A stretch of 64,000 nt of DNA from NCBI GenBank assembly GCA_041178545.1, contig JBEGVB010000009.1:1-64000 (forward strand). Reading direction: 5' to 3'. Made by a program: the position numbers and the translations under genes. Shown piece by piece: positions 26,416 to 35,050 of the stretch (positions within the stretch are counted from its first letter, which is position 1; every line of letters begins with the position of its first letter). The notes beneath the pieces are model-generated. The model searched no databases, was not told where the DNA came from, and worked only from the letters and a program-made list of their open reading frames with translations. The stretch comes from JBEATZ01 sp041178545 (GTDB taxonomy: Bacteria; Planctomycetota; UBA1135; UBA2386).

Positions 26416-27411
26416 GTGACTGCCTTCCCCGGCATCCGGCCCCGCACCCCCGAGGAGATGGACCACGCTGGTTCTGCCCTCAACCGCGCTGCGGCGCAGA
26501 CCTTGCAGGCGGACCCGTTCAGCTGCCGCACCGAGTGGGGGTTCTCGTACCACGAGTTGCAGGGGAACAGGCGCCGGCTGCACCTGGTCGAGGGCGAGCA
26601 CGGCTTCGTGGCACTTGCCGAGGTGCCGCGCGGCGACGGGGTGCGGGTGTTCGAGCCCGTCGAGTCGCTGTGGCACTTCGGCTGCCCGCTGCTCGGCACC
26701 GAACCGGTGGCCGTGCTGGCGGAGTTCCTCGCGCCGCTGGAGGAGAAGGGCACGCCGTTCGGCCTGCTGCTCAGCGGGCTCGTGGCATCAAGCCCGCTGG
26801 TGCGGGAACTCGGCCGCGAGTTCGCGGCGCGCCTCGACCTGGTGCGGCACCGGCGCGTGGTGCTGCAGAGCGCGTCGCTGGAAGGCGGCATGGACGGCTG
26901 GCTCGGCCGCCGCAGCGGTCACTTCCGCAGGCGGTTGCGCGCGACGTTGCGCCGCGCGGCGGAACTCGGCATCGAGTTCGAGCGCCGTGTGCCGCGCACG
27001 GCAGCAGAGGCAGCAGCCGTGTACGAGCGCATGCTGGCCGTGGAGCGGAAGAGCTGGAAGGGCATCGGCGAGTGCGGGATGGCCGAGGGATGGTCGAGTC
27101 CGTTCTACGGCACGATGCTGCGGCGGCTCGCCGCGGCAGGGGACGGGCGCGTGGTGTTCGCCCGCGCGCAAGGGCAGGACATCGGCTTCGTGTTCGGCGG
27201 GATGGCGGGCGGCCACTACCGCGGCCAGCAGTTCAGCTACGCCGAGGATTGGAGCCGCCACTCGGTGGGCAACCTGCTGCAGCACGAGCAACTGCGCTGG
27301 CTCTGCGAGGAGGGTGCGCTGCGCTACGACATGGGTCCGTGGATGGAGTACAAGACCCACTGGACCGAGGTCGAGCAGGTGGTGGAGACGCGGGTGCTGC
27401 GCACGCCCTGA
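26416..27411 (+). CDS. GNAT-fold acetyltransferase (BioF2/FemAB-like)
   Basis: 331 residues. The C-terminal half has the split-GNAT pattern of the BioF2-like/CelD acetyltransferase family: LGRRSGHFRRRLRATLRRA, VVFARAQGQDIGFVFGG, then GHYRGQQFSYAEDWSRHSVGNLLQHEQLRWLCEEGALRYDMG, the usual acetyl-CoA/substrate stretch. Such enzymes often serve polysaccharide or cell-envelope biosynthesis, but no such genes flank it. A GTG start 69 bp after the tRNA was chosen as the first start in frame. Confidence 0.75.
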   Translation: MTAFPGIRPRTPEEMDHAGSALNRAAAQTLQADPFSCRTEWGFSYHELQGNRRRLHLVEGEHGFVALAEVPRGDGVRVFEPVESLWHFGCPLLGTEPVAVLAEFLAPLEEKGTPFGLLLSGLVASSPLVRELGREFAARLDLVRHRRVVLQSASLEGGMDGWLGRRSGHFRRRLRATLRRAAELGIEFERRVPRTAAEAAAVYERMLAVERKSWKGIGECGMAEGWSSPFYGTMLRRLAAAGDGRVVFARAQGQDIGFVFGGMAGGHYRGQQFSYAEDWSRHSVGNLLQHEQLRWLCEEGALRYDMGPWMEYKTHWTEVEQVVETRVLRTP

Positions 27412-27494
27412 GTTGCGCTGGACCGACATGGCCGGGAGCACTGCCGTGGCAAGGCGCAATGCGGTCGGCACCCGGCCGGGACAGGGGGGTGGAC

Positions 27495-27517
27495 GGTTTG
27501 CAGGGGGTCTGCGAACC
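27495..27517 (+). terminator. Stem-loop after acetyltransferase gene
   Basis: GGTTTGCA (27495-27502) pairs with TGCGAACC (27510-27517) across a GGGGGTC loop, 83 bp past the stop. No clear T-run follows. The remaining spacer to 27639 holds no gene I can support. Confidence 0.35.
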
Positions 27518-27639
27518 TCCTTCCGCCGCGGGCAAGGGTACCCTTCCTCAACGGAAGCCGTCTCTCCCGCATCGGGTTCGAGCGCGCGCGCGAAACCGAG
27601 CCGTTCTCCATTCCCAACCCCGTTCCCACCAAGCTCCAC

Positions 27640-29073
27640 ATGTCCCGTCCCGCCAACCTCGTCCTCGCGCTGGCCGTCGCTTCCCTGTGCGGCACCGGCA
27701 GCCTCTTCGCCCAGTCGACCCTCACGCCCCTTGCCACCTTCGGCACCAACGGCTGGCTGCAGCCCGGGTCGTCGACCTACCTCGGCACGGGCAACCTCGA
27801 GCGCGGTCTCGCCTACAACCCTGCCACCGGCAACCTGATCCTCTGCAGCCGCGCCGTGGCCCCGGGCCTGCGCATCCTCAACGGAGCCACCGGTGCGGAC
27901 CTCGGCGGCCTCGACACCACCGGCGTCGCGGGCGGCACCTTCACCCTCAACCTGGTGGACTGTGGTGCAGACGGCACCATCTACGCCTGCAACCTCAGCA
28001 CCTCCGCGGCCGCCAACTTCAAGGTCTACAAGTGGGTCGCCGAGGTCGTGGCCGTGCCACCCTCGGTGGCCTTCGACAGCCTGCTCACCAACACCAACCG
28101 CGTGGGTGACTCCTTTGCCGTGACCGGCGGCACGCCGTCCACGCCCGTGCGCTGGGCTGCTGCCGGCTCCAACAGCTCCACCGCGCTGCCCGGCTCCAAC
28201 AGCCAGTTCCACGTCGGCTCGACGGACGCCAGCAACACGGCCTCGTCCTTCACGGGGATCCCCGGAACGATTGCCACCTCCAACGGCTACCGGCTCGGCC
28301 TGACCTGGGTCGACCAGGACACGGTGGTGGGTTCCCAGGGCGCGACGGCGTACATGACGGACTTCAACACCGCCACCTCGACCGCCAACGTGGTTGCCGC
28401 GATCACCACCAGCGCTGCCCAGCGCGCCATGGACTACGCGGTGATCAACGGCACGCCGGTGCTCGCGATCCTCGACTCCAACTCGTCGATCCTGTCCGTG
28501 TACGACGTGAGCTTCCCGACCTCGCCCACCCTGCTGGCCTCGGGCACCGCGACCTCGGGCGCCCTCAGCGCCAACGGCAACGGCACCGGTGCGGTGCAGT
28601 GGGGCGCAATCACCGGCAGCACGGCCACCGTGTACGCCATGAACTCCAACCAGGGCATCCAGGCCTTCACGTTCTCGCTGGCCCTGCCCGCCACCGCGCG
28701 CAGCATCGGCGCGGGCTGCGGCACGCCAGCCCTCGCCCTCGCTTCCTCGGGTGCGCCCATCCTGCCGTCGACGGTCAACCTCGACCTGACCAACATGCCG
28801 ACCACGGCGTTGGCCTTCTACGTGCTCGGCTTCAGCGACATCCCCGGTGGCGTGCCGCTGCCCGTGGCTCCCACCTGCAACCAGTACGTGGTGCCGACCT
28901 CCACCAACCTGGTGGTGCCCACGACGCCGGGCAGCGCGACCTACACGCTCAACGTGCCCAACAGCCCGTCGCTCGCCGGCCTGGTGTTCTTCGGCCAGGG
29001 CCTCTCGTTCGACACGGCCAGTGGCGTGATCCAGTCCTCCAACGCCCTGCGCTTCTTCCTGCAGACGTTCTGA
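27640..29073 (+). CDS. Secreted protein, probable beta-propeller-like (DUF4623-type)
   Basis: 477 residues with a signal peptide (LVLALAVASLCGTGSLFAQ). The body resembles DUF4623-type proteins (GNLERGLAYNPATGNLILCSR, SVYDVSFPTSPTLL), probably a beta-propeller, rich in Thr/Ser/Asn and poor in Lys. The last ~120 residues (SIGAGCGTPALALASSGAPILPS to the end, with VPNSPSLAGLVFFGQGLSFD) are related to the C-terminus of the secreted protein at 35159 and probably form a shared surface-display or sorting domain. No enzyme motif seen. Confidence 0.65.
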   Translation: MSRPANLVLALAVASLCGTGSLFAQSTLTPLATFGTNGWLQPGSSTYLGTGNLERGLAYNPATGNLILCSRAVAPGLRILNGATGADLGGLDTTGVAGGTFTLNLVDCGADGTIYACNLSTSAAANFKVYKWVAEVVAVPPSVAFDSLLTNTNRVGDSFAVTGGTPSTPVRWAAAGSNSSTALPGSNSQFHVGSTDASNTASSFTGIPGTIATSNGYRLGLTWVDQDTVVGSQGATAYMTDFNTATSTANVVAAITTSAAQRAMDYAVINGTPVLAILDSNSSILSVYDVSFPTSPTLLASGTATSGALSANGNGTGAVQWGAITGSTATVYAMNSNQGIQAFTFSLALPATARSIGAGCGTPALALASSGAPILPSTVNLDLTNMPTTALAFYVLGFSDIPGGVPLPVAPTCNQYVVPTSTNLVVPTTPGSATYTLNVPNSPSLAGLVFFGQGLSFDTASGVIQSSNALRFFLQTF

Positions 29074-29101
29074 GCGACTGGGCCCGCAAGGCCCGGTTCC
29101 C

Positions 29102-29136
29102 CGCGCCCGGCGCGCCCCTGCGGTGTGCCGGGCGCG
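29102..29136. terminator. Hairpin between convergent genes
   Basis: CGCGCCCGGC (29102-29111) and GCCGGGCGCG (29127-29136) form a perfect 10-bp stem with a 15-nt loop, centred between the secreted-protein stop (29073) and the metK stop (29165). It is symmetric and could serve both strands; no T-tract. Confidence 0.5.
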
Positions 29137-29164
29137 CTCGTCTCCAGTGCTTCGCCGCGCGCTC

Positions 29165-30316
29165 TCAGCGCACCACTTCCCACGGGAACCCCTCGTCCGT
29201 GCGACCGAAGTGGCCATAGGCGGCGGTGGGGAAGTAGATGGGGCGCCGCAGGTCGAGGGTGCGCAGGATGGCGGCGGGAGTGAGCTCGAACTCCTTGCGC
29301 AAGCGCTCCGTGACCTCGGCATCGGTCATGCCGCCAGCGGTGCCCTCGGTGTCGACCACGAAGCTCACCGGCTCCGCCACCCCGATCGCGTAGGCCAGTT
29401 GCACCAGTGCCTTGCGCGCCCAGCCGCGGCCGACCACCTGCTTGGCGAGGAAGCGCGCCATGTACGCGGCGCTGCGGTCGACCTTGGACGGGTCCTTGCC
29501 CGAGAAGGCGCCGCCGCCGTGGGGCGCCGAGCCGCCGTAGGTGTCGACGATGATCTTGCGACCCGTGAGTCCAGTGTCGCCGCGCGGCCCGCCGGTGACG
29601 AACCGGCCGGTGGGGTTGACCAGTTCGCGGTAGTTGCTGCTGCGCAGTTCCCTCGGCACCACGGGGTCGATGACGTGCCGGCGCACCTCGGCATGCAGCT
29701 CTTCCTGTGACACGTCGGCTGCGTGCTGGGTGGAGAGGACCACCGTCTCGACGGCCACCGGCCTGCCGTCGACGTAGCGGAACGTGACCTGCGACTTGGC
29801 ATCGGGACGCAGCCAGGGCAGGTGGCCCTCCTTGCGGACCTGGGCCTGCCTGCGCACGAGACGGTGTGCGTACACGACCGGTGCCGGCATGAGCTCGGGC
29901 GTCTCGTCGCAGGCGTAGCCGAACATCATGCCCTGGTCGCCGGCGCCGAGGACGCCGCCAGCGCGGTCGACGCCGCGTGCGATGTCCTGCGACTGGCCGT
30001 GGAAGTGCACCTGCACCTGGCACTGCCACGGGTCGATGCCGCTCTCGGCATCGGTGTACCCGGTGTCCGCCAGCACGCGGGCCACGATGCCGACCACCTT
30101 GTCGCGCACGCGGTGGAAGTTCGCGGGCTCGCGCGTGCGGAACTCCCCGGCGACGACCACGTCCTGGTCGGCCAGCAGCGTCTCGCAGGCGACGCGCGCA
30201 TCGGGTTCCAGGCGCAGGAACTCGTCGAGCACGGCATCGCTGATGCGGTCGGCGAGCTTGTCGGGATGGCCCTCGGAGACGGACTCGGAGGAGAACAGGC
30301 CGTTGCGGATGGACAT
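29165..30316 (-). CDS. metK: S-adenosylmethionine synthetase
   Basis: Makes SAM from methionine and ATP. 383 residues with all family motifs: SESVSEGHPDK (H and K for phosphate binding), GAGDQGMMFGYA, LPWLRPDAKSQVT, GDTGLTGRK and GGGAFSGKDPSKVDR, plus GHFGR near the end. The start at 30316 (MSIRNGLF) gives the standard N-terminus. It is last in a five-gene minus-strand operon, 44 bp after a MetK paralogue, and the operon leader carries a SAM-II-like riboswitch. Confidence 0.96.
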   Translation of the reverse strand: MSIRNGLFSSESVSEGHPDKLADRISDAVLDEFLRLEPDARVACETLLADQDVVVAGEFRTREPANFHRVRDKVVGIVARVLADTGYTDAESGIDPWQCQVQVHFHGQSQDIARGVDRAGGVLGAGDQGMMFGYACDETPELMPAPVVYAHRLVRRQAQVRKEGHLPWLRPDAKSQVTFRYVDGRPVAVETVVLSTQHAADVSQEELHAEVRRHVIDPVVPRELRSSNYRELVNPTGRFVTGGPRGDTGLTGRKIIVDTYGGSAPHGGGAFSGKDPSKVDRSAAYMARFLAKQVVGRGWARKALVQLAYAIGVAEPVSFVVDTEGTAGGMTDAEVTERLRKEFELTPAAILRTLDLRRPIYFPTAAYGHFGRTDEGFPWEVVR

Positions 30317-30360
30317 GGGGGACTCTCGTCGGGCACGGCGCGCAAGGCGCCATGCCGTGC

Positions 30361-31485
30361 TCATAGCCGCTCGACGCGCTCCCATGCATGGGCCGGACTG
30401 CTGAAGTGGCCCCAGCGAGCGAGCTCGACCAGGTCGCGTTCCGCGTAGGCATTCCCACTGCGCGTGAGACTCAGGTCGAAGGCGCGTGCAAACGCGGCCA
30501 CGTCGAGCAACTGGCCTGCCTCGCCTGTCGCACGCAGCACGCGGGCATTGCGGTCGCCCGGGAACCAGCCGAGGTGGACGGTTGCCTCGCGGGCGATGCC
30601 GAGGCGCACGATCGCCTTCGCGAGCCTGCGTGCGTGCAGGCCGCCGGCGCGGTCGGCCTTGAAGAAGTCCTTGCCGGACCACGCCCCGCCGCCGATGGGG
30701 ACGCGCGGGCCGTAGGCGTCGACCACGAGCTTCTTGCCAGAGAGCCCGTTGTCCCCCTCGGGCCCGCCGACCTCGAAGGCGCCTGCGCCGTTGACGGTGA
30801 GCGAGTCGGGCAGCTGGGGCGAGAGCACCGGGAACTCGGCGGCGCAGGCCGCAAGTTCCTCCGCCGCGGCGATGCGGACGGCCCGGTGCAGGCCGATGGC
30901 ATCCGCATCGGCGCGCTGCTGCAGCGAGCAGCTGAACGAGTCGACGTGGAAGGAGGGGGAGCCTCCCTGGTGACGTTCGGCCAGCGTGACCACGACCTTG
31001 CCGTCGGGACCGAGCTGGAGGTGGGGGCTCTGGTGCCGCAGCGCGTGCAGGCGACGGGCGAGGCGCCCCACGAGCCAGTGCTCCACCGGCAGGTGGTTGG
31101 TCGCCTCCCACGGACTCGCGTACCCGACACAGATCGCCTGGTCGTCGGAGACCTTGCGGAACGCATCCTCGCCCTCCTCGAACGGCCCGAGGCAGAGGCT
31201 CGGGTCGACGAAGAGGGACTCGGGTGCCGGTTGCCAGGACTCGTCGTAGCCGGCGCTGCGGTAGACGTCGCGCACGAGCGCAGGCACGTCGATCGACTCG
31301 GCACCCGGGCAGGCGATGCGTCCGGTCACGTGCACGCGGTTGCAGTGCACGGCGACCTCGACGCCTGCGAGGGCGCGGTGGTGGAGACTGGTGGCCGCCT
31401 GGACCAGCGCGTCGGCGACGGCGTCGGCGAGCTTGTCGGGGTGGCCGGGGAAGACGAACTCGGCAGGGAACAGTGCAGTGGTCAT
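30361..31485 (-). CDS. Divergent MetK-like paralogue
   Basis: 374 residues aligning end to end with the neighbouring MetK by eye. Retained: GHPDK (14-18), Asp in VSDDQ (114-115), Lys163 in PDGK, GDNGLSG (244-250), SGKD (270-273), Lys276 and Asp278. Altered: SESVSEG is AEFVFPG, GAGDQGMMFGYA is VSDDQAICVGYA, the Arg-Lys pair after LTG is Lys-Lys, and SKVDRSAAY is FKADRAGGL. It could be an active enzyme with a different substrate, or a regulatory subunit of MetK. Start ATG 12 bp after the upstream vWA gene; clearly in the same operon. Confidence 0.85.
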   Translation of the reverse strand: MTTALFPAEFVFPGHPDKLADAVADALVQAATSLHHRALAGVEVAVHCNRVHVTGRIACPGAESIDVPALVRDVYRSAGYDESWQPAPESLFVDPSLCLGPFEEGEDAFRKVSDDQAICVGYASPWEATNHLPVEHWLVGRLARRLHALRHQSPHLQLGPDGKVVVTLAERHQGGSPSFHVDSFSCSLQQRADADAIGLHRAVRIAAAEELAACAAEFPVLSPQLPDSLTVNGAGAFEVGGPEGDNGLSGKKLVVDAYGPRVPIGGGAWSGKDFFKADRAGGLHARRLAKAIVRLGIAREATVHLGWFPGDRNARVLRATGEAGQLLDVAAFARAFDLSLTRSGNAYAERDLVELARWGHFSSPAHAWERVERL

Positions 31486-31497
31486 GGCGTGGTTGGC

Positions 31498-32868
31498 TCA
31501 GAGGTCGATGGAGTGGTTGGCGACGGCATCGAGGTCGCCACGGTGGACGGATGTGCCGGCGTAGGCGACGGCAAGGCGGACACGCTTGAGGGTGGCGAGG
31601 TGCTCACCCAGTGGCGCGCCGACGAAGCCGTCCGTGACGAGGAGTGCGCGGCGCACACGGTTCTTCGCCATGTGCTCTGCCACGCAGTCGATGGACGTGC
31701 CGAAGGTGCTCTTGCGGACGCCTGCGCGCAGTTGCTCGCGCGTGATGTCCACGACCTTGGTCGAGAACAGGTGCACCTTCGGGTGGAGCAGGTCCTGGCA
31801 CTCGACGACGGCGCCGTAGAGGTCGGACAGCACGCTGCCCATGCTGCCGGACACGTCGACGTAGACGTGCACGAGCGCACCCTTGGCCGTCCTGCGGCGG
31901 ACGCCGGACTCCGCGTCGTGGAGGAGCGTGGTGGCGCCGAGCGCGCGGAGCACGATGCTCCGGCGCCCCAGCCGCGGCACGGCCGACTGGAACACGGCAG
32001 GCGTCGTCGCGAGACGGGGCAGGCAGCCGTGGTTGCGTGCCTCGGCCACGCGCCGGATCAGCGACCGCAGTCGTGCGCGCTGGTTCGGCTTGCGCACCTG
32101 CAACAGGGTCGGTGGCAGCAGGTCCGCGAGCGACCGGCCCTTGATGGGCGTGGGCGGCTGCGGCCACTGCTCGACGACCTCGCGGACGAGGTCGAACAAC
32201 ACGGGCGACGACTTCTCCAGGGTGTGGCCCGAGGCATCCTCTGGTGCGTGGTTGCCGAGGAGCGGCAGGTCGGCCAGCAGGTCGGCGCCGGAGGTCTTGC
32301 CCCTGCCCGGCTTGAGGAGCAGCCCCGGCAGCAGGTCGTGGACCTCCTGGTAGCTGGCGCCGGTCTGGGAGTAGAGGGCCAGGTGCACCTCGTGCACGCG
32401 CGTGGCCTGGCGCGCGTGGAGCCTGCGCACGCCAGGCGCCATGCGCACGGTGCCGTTGGGCCAGCCGGGTGGGGGCGCGAGCAGGCACTCCGGGAAGAGG
32501 TCCGGGGAGTAGTAGTCGCGGAAGAAGGCCGTGTGCTCGGGCCGTGGGAACATGCGGCACACGAGCCCGTTCACCACCGCGTCGAAGACGAAGTTCTGCA
32601 CCCTCGTGATGCGTGGGAACAGCGTCGTGTGACCGAGCAGGACGTGGTGCAGCTCGTGCATGACGAGCACGAGCAGCTTCTCGGGCGTGGCCGCGTGTCG
32701 TGCGACGAACTCCGGGTTGACGAGGAGGCGAGGTTGCGCCACGCACTCCACTGCTGCCGTGGGCACTGCCGTGGTCTCGACGATCTCGAGGATGCGGAGC
32801 ATGGCAACCAGCGAGTAGCTGCCGTTGGGGAAGGCATCGAGGATGCGGGTCTGGAGGCTCTCAGCCAT
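31498..32868 (-). CDS. Putative metallopeptidase with vWA-like domain (DUF2201 type)
   Basis: 456 residues. The N-terminal region has a zinc-protease-like HELHH at 71-75 (LVLVMHELHHVLLGHTTLF), as in the putative metallopeptidase domain found with DUF2201. The C-terminal ~130 residues are a vWA-like domain with a MIDAS-type DVSGSMG at 338-344 and LLVTDGFVG. This pair of domains usually accompanies a MoxR ATPase, which is present upstream. It overlaps the upstream 168-residue gene by 8 bp. A chaperone-like or metal-dependent maturation role is inferred from the MoxR-vWA class. Confidence 0.85.
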   Translation of the reverse strand: MAESLQTRILDAFPNGSYSLVAMLRILEIVETTAVPTAAVECVAQPRLLVNPEFVARHAATPEKLLVLVMHELHHVLLGHTTLFPRITRVQNFVFDAVVNGLVCRMFPRPEHTAFFRDYYSPDLFPECLLAPPPGWPNGTVRMAPGVRRLHARQATRVHEVHLALYSQTGASYQEVHDLLPGLLLKPGRGKTSGADLLADLPLLGNHAPEDASGHTLEKSSPVLFDLVREVVEQWPQPPTPIKGRSLADLLPPTLLQVRKPNQRARLRSLIRRVAEARNHGCLPRLATTPAVFQSAVPRLGRRSIVLRALGATTLLHDAESGVRRRTAKGALVHVYVDVSGSMGSVLSDLYGAVVECQDLLHPKVHLFSTKVVDITREQLRAGVRKSTFGTSIDCVAEHMAKNRVRRALLVTDGFVGAPLGEHLATLKRVRLAVAYAGTSVHRGDLDAVANHSIDL

Positions 32869-33367
32869 GGGCCGTGCCTCCTGCCGCCGGGACGGCAGCT
32901 GCGAAGGCCGGTGGCACGAGCAGCGACACGAGGACCCTGGCGCGCGCGACCTCGAGCGAGGGTGGCTTGGCGCGCAGCCAGACCGTGTCGGTGCACTTCG
33001 ACAGCACGGCAAGGGTCGTGAGCACGTCGGGCCACGGTGCTGCATGCGTCTCGTGCCAGGGGGTCACGAGGCAGCCGTCGGGCAGCTGCAGCTCCTGCGC
33101 TCGCGCGTCGATGCGCCGTGCGAGCTCGGCCTCTGCCTGGGCATGGACCCGGATCCTGCTGGTGGGGTCGACCAGGCGCAGCAACTTGGCAGGCTTGAGC
33201 TCCAGCACGTCGTTGCCGAGCCTGAAACCCAACGGGGTGCCGTGATGCCGCAGCAGGGTTGGCGTCGTTGCGGGCCCGGTGGGTGCGGCGCCGAGGCCGT
33301 CGAAGCGGACCACGGTCTTGGGCGGCACACTCATGTTGTGCAGCAACTCGGGTTGCTCCGGGTTCAT
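32861..33367 (-). CDS. Unknown protein between MoxR and vWA genes
   Basis: Not recognised. The 168-residue soluble protein has no TM or signal sequence; segments such as TVVRFDGLG, PLGFRLGNDVLELKPAKLLRLVDPTSRIRVHAQ and SLEVARARVLVSLLVPPAFA look folded. Both ends overlap neighbours: its ATG overlaps the moxR stop (ATGA), and its stop overlaps the vWA start. It is probably a third subunit or adaptor of the MoxR-vWA system. Confidence 0.65.
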   Translation of the reverse strand: MNPEQPELLHNMSVPPKTVVRFDGLGAAPTGPATTPTLLRHHGTPLGFRLGNDVLELKPAKLLRLVDPTSRIRVHAQAEAELARRIDARAQELQLPDGCLVTPWHETHAAPWPDVLTTLAVLSKCTDTVWLRAKPPSLEVARARVLVSLLVPPAFAAAVPAAGGTAHG

Positions 33368-34749
33368 GCGGCCCCCAGTCGCTGGTCGGTGGCAGCGAAT
33401 GCGCCGAAGGCGGCCTCGACGTCGGCAGGCGTTGCCAGCTTCTTGCCGGCGAACAGCGAGACGACCGCGTTGGCCTGCAGGTGGGCGCGAGGCTGGGCCG
33501 GGTCGAGCCTGGACAGCAGGTCCTTCAGCCGGTTCCACGCCTCGTGCCGCGAGCTCTTGCCGTCGAGGGCCTCGCTGAAGACGGGCGTCGACGCGATCCG
33601 TGCATAGCTGTCCCCGGCCTGCGCAGCCAGGGCTGCGTTGAGGCGCCCGATGGCACCCGTCTCGAACAGGTGGACCACTGCAGCCTCGCGGGCCCCGTGT
33701 GGCAACAATGCGAGCACGTCGCCGGTGACGCGGGAGAACTCCTCGCGGGGCAGGCCGGGTGCGCCGACCGCCAGCCGCAGCCGCTCGACCGGGTCGCGTG
33801 CGCAGAGGATGGCGTGCAGCGGGTTGTCGTGCTCGAGGACTGCAGCCTTGGAGGCCTCGCGGTGGGCGATCAGGACCTTGGTCTCGGGCACCGGGATCCC
33901 CTGTGCACGCTGGGGGATCGAGCAACGCAGGGCCACGAGCGCGGCATGTTTGGCCGTGGACTCCGGGTCGAGCGCTCGCGTCGCCGCACCCACTGCAATC
34001 ACCGCGCGGTGCAGCATCCCCGCGCGACGGGCACTGAGTTCGATGCCTGCCTGCGCGAGCAGGGAGCAGACCAGCGAGACGTATTGAGCGACCTGCTCAC
34101 GGAACGCCTCACTCGTGCCGGCAACCAGCCTGCGCGTGTGGTCCAGCGCGGAGCGCAGGCCTGCCGCGCCGGTGCCGTCCTGCACGTGCTCTGCCGCACG
34201 GATGAGTGCCACCCGGTCCGCTGGCGTGAAGTCGCGCCAGTCCGGCATGCTGACGACGTAGCCGAACCGGTCGGCGAGCGCGGCATCGAGCGGTTCGGAG
34301 CCCGAGTAGCCGTTGTCCGCGTCCTCGCCCGAGGGCGGGTTCATCGCGGCCCAGCGGTGCACGAGCCCCTCGAGCTCGATCCCCTGCACACGCCTCTCGT
34401 GCACGATGGGGAACAGCTTGTTCTGCACCTCCGGCCGGCAGCGGCTCACCTCGTCGAACACCACGGCGCCCGCGCCCCAGATCGTGGCGGGGGTGCGCAC
34501 GTACTCGAGACCGCCTTGCGGCGTGGGCAGCGGGAAGCCGACCAGGTCGTCGAAGTTGAGGAGGCTCGCGTTGTAGTGCCGGAACGGGAGCCCGAGCGCC
34601 TCGGCAATGCGCGTGAGCAACAGGGTCTTGGCGGTCCCGTGCGGGCCGATCAACAAGAGCGGCGTCTCGGTGGCGAGTGCCGCGAGGATGGGGGCCTCCA
34701 GCGAGGCCAGGCCGACGATCCCGAGTCGGCCGAACAGTCCGGAGTGCAT
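33364..34749 (-). CDS. MoxR-family AAA+ ATPase
   Basis: 461 residues. AAA+ core: Walker A GPHGTAKT (35-42), Walker B VVFDE (96-100), sensor-1 region MNPPSG, and PLDAALADRFGYVV, the arginine-finger region of MoxR/RavA ATPases. The C-terminal ~150 residues are helical. MoxR ATPases work with vWA partners to mature or remodel protein complexes. First gene of the operon continuing through the unknown gene, the metallopeptidase/vWA gene, the MetK-like gene and metK; preceded by a SAM-II-like riboswitch 63 bp upstream of the ATG. Confidence 0.9.
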   Translation of the reverse strand: MHSGLFGRLGIVGLASLEAPILAALATETPLLLIGPHGTAKTLLLTRIAEALGLPFRHYNASLLNFDDLVGFPLPTPQGGLEYVRTPATIWGAGAVVFDEVSRCRPEVQNKLFPIVHERRVQGIELEGLVHRWAAMNPPSGEDADNGYSGSEPLDAALADRFGYVVSMPDWRDFTPADRVALIRAAEHVQDGTGAAGLRSALDHTRRLVAGTSEAFREQVAQYVSLVCSLLAQAGIELSARRAGMLHRAVIAVGAATRALDPESTAKHAALVALRCSIPQRAQGIPVPETKVLIAHREASKAAVLEHDNPLHAILCARDPVERLRLAVGAPGLPREEFSRVTGDVLALLPHGAREAAVVHLFETGAIGRLNAALAAQAGDSYARIASTPVFSEALDGKSSRHEAWNRLKDLLSRLDPAQPRAHLQANAVVSLFAGKKLATPADVEAAFGAFAATDQRLGAA

Positions 34750-34755
34750 GGTGCG

Positions 34756-34802
34756 TCTCTCCCGTCCCGATGCCGCTTGCGCGGCAGGCCCGGACGGAAG
34801 GG
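34756..34802 (-). promoter_or_regulatory. Hairpin between riboswitch and moxR start
   Basis: On the minus strand, CCGTCC and GGGACGG enclose an inner stem GCCGC-GCAA-GCGGC with a GNRA-type loop, just ahead of GGGAGAG (probable Shine-Dalgarno) and the ATG at 34749. The 3' arm abuts the ribosome-binding site, so the structure is a candidate expression platform for the upstream aptamer. Confidence 0.4.
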
Positions 34803-34811
34803 CGCAACCGA

Positions 34812-34862
34812 CGCTTTAGCTGCACTTGGTGAGTCGCCCGCAAGTGGTCTTAAATCGGCGAC
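34812..34862 (-). ncRNA. SAM-II riboswitch aptamer (SAM_alpha-like)
   Basis: Read on the minus strand. P1 is GUCGCC (34862-34857) paired with GGCGAC (34838-34833), six Watson-Crick pairs. Loop 1 starts with the SAM-II hallmark GAUUUAA (34856-34850). The pseudoknot strand CACUUG (34846-34841, counted 5'-3' on the minus strand) pairs with CAAGUG (34828-34823) and is followed by CAGCUAAA (34822-34815), the conserved 3' segment. The pseudoknot bases differ from the alphaproteobacterial metA sequence I remember (AUU/AAU type) in a compensating way. It lies at the head of the operon containing metK. Confidence 0.82.
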
Positions 34863-34941
34863 GCCGGCACTTCGCGGTGGCCTGCAGACCGGCACGCAGG
34901 GCAGGGATCAGCCATGCCATGGGGTCGCTTCCCGTTTGCTT

Positions 34942-34961
34942 GCTGCAGGAGATCCTGCAGC
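34942..34961. promoter_or_regulatory. Perfect 9-bp inverted repeat, possible operator
   Basis: GCTGCAGGA (34942-34950) and TCCTGCAGC (34953-34961) are separated by GA. It lies in the 409-bp non-coding region between the divergent moxR operon and the secreted-protein gene at 35159, and could be a dimeric regulator site or an RNA hairpin. Confidence 0.35.
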
Positions 34962-35050
34962 CGCACTCGCGAAGGCGATCCACCTTGCCCGGGAGGCAGG
35001 TTGGCATGGGCGTGAGCCCAACTCTTCGTGCGGGGAGAAGCCTAGCACGC

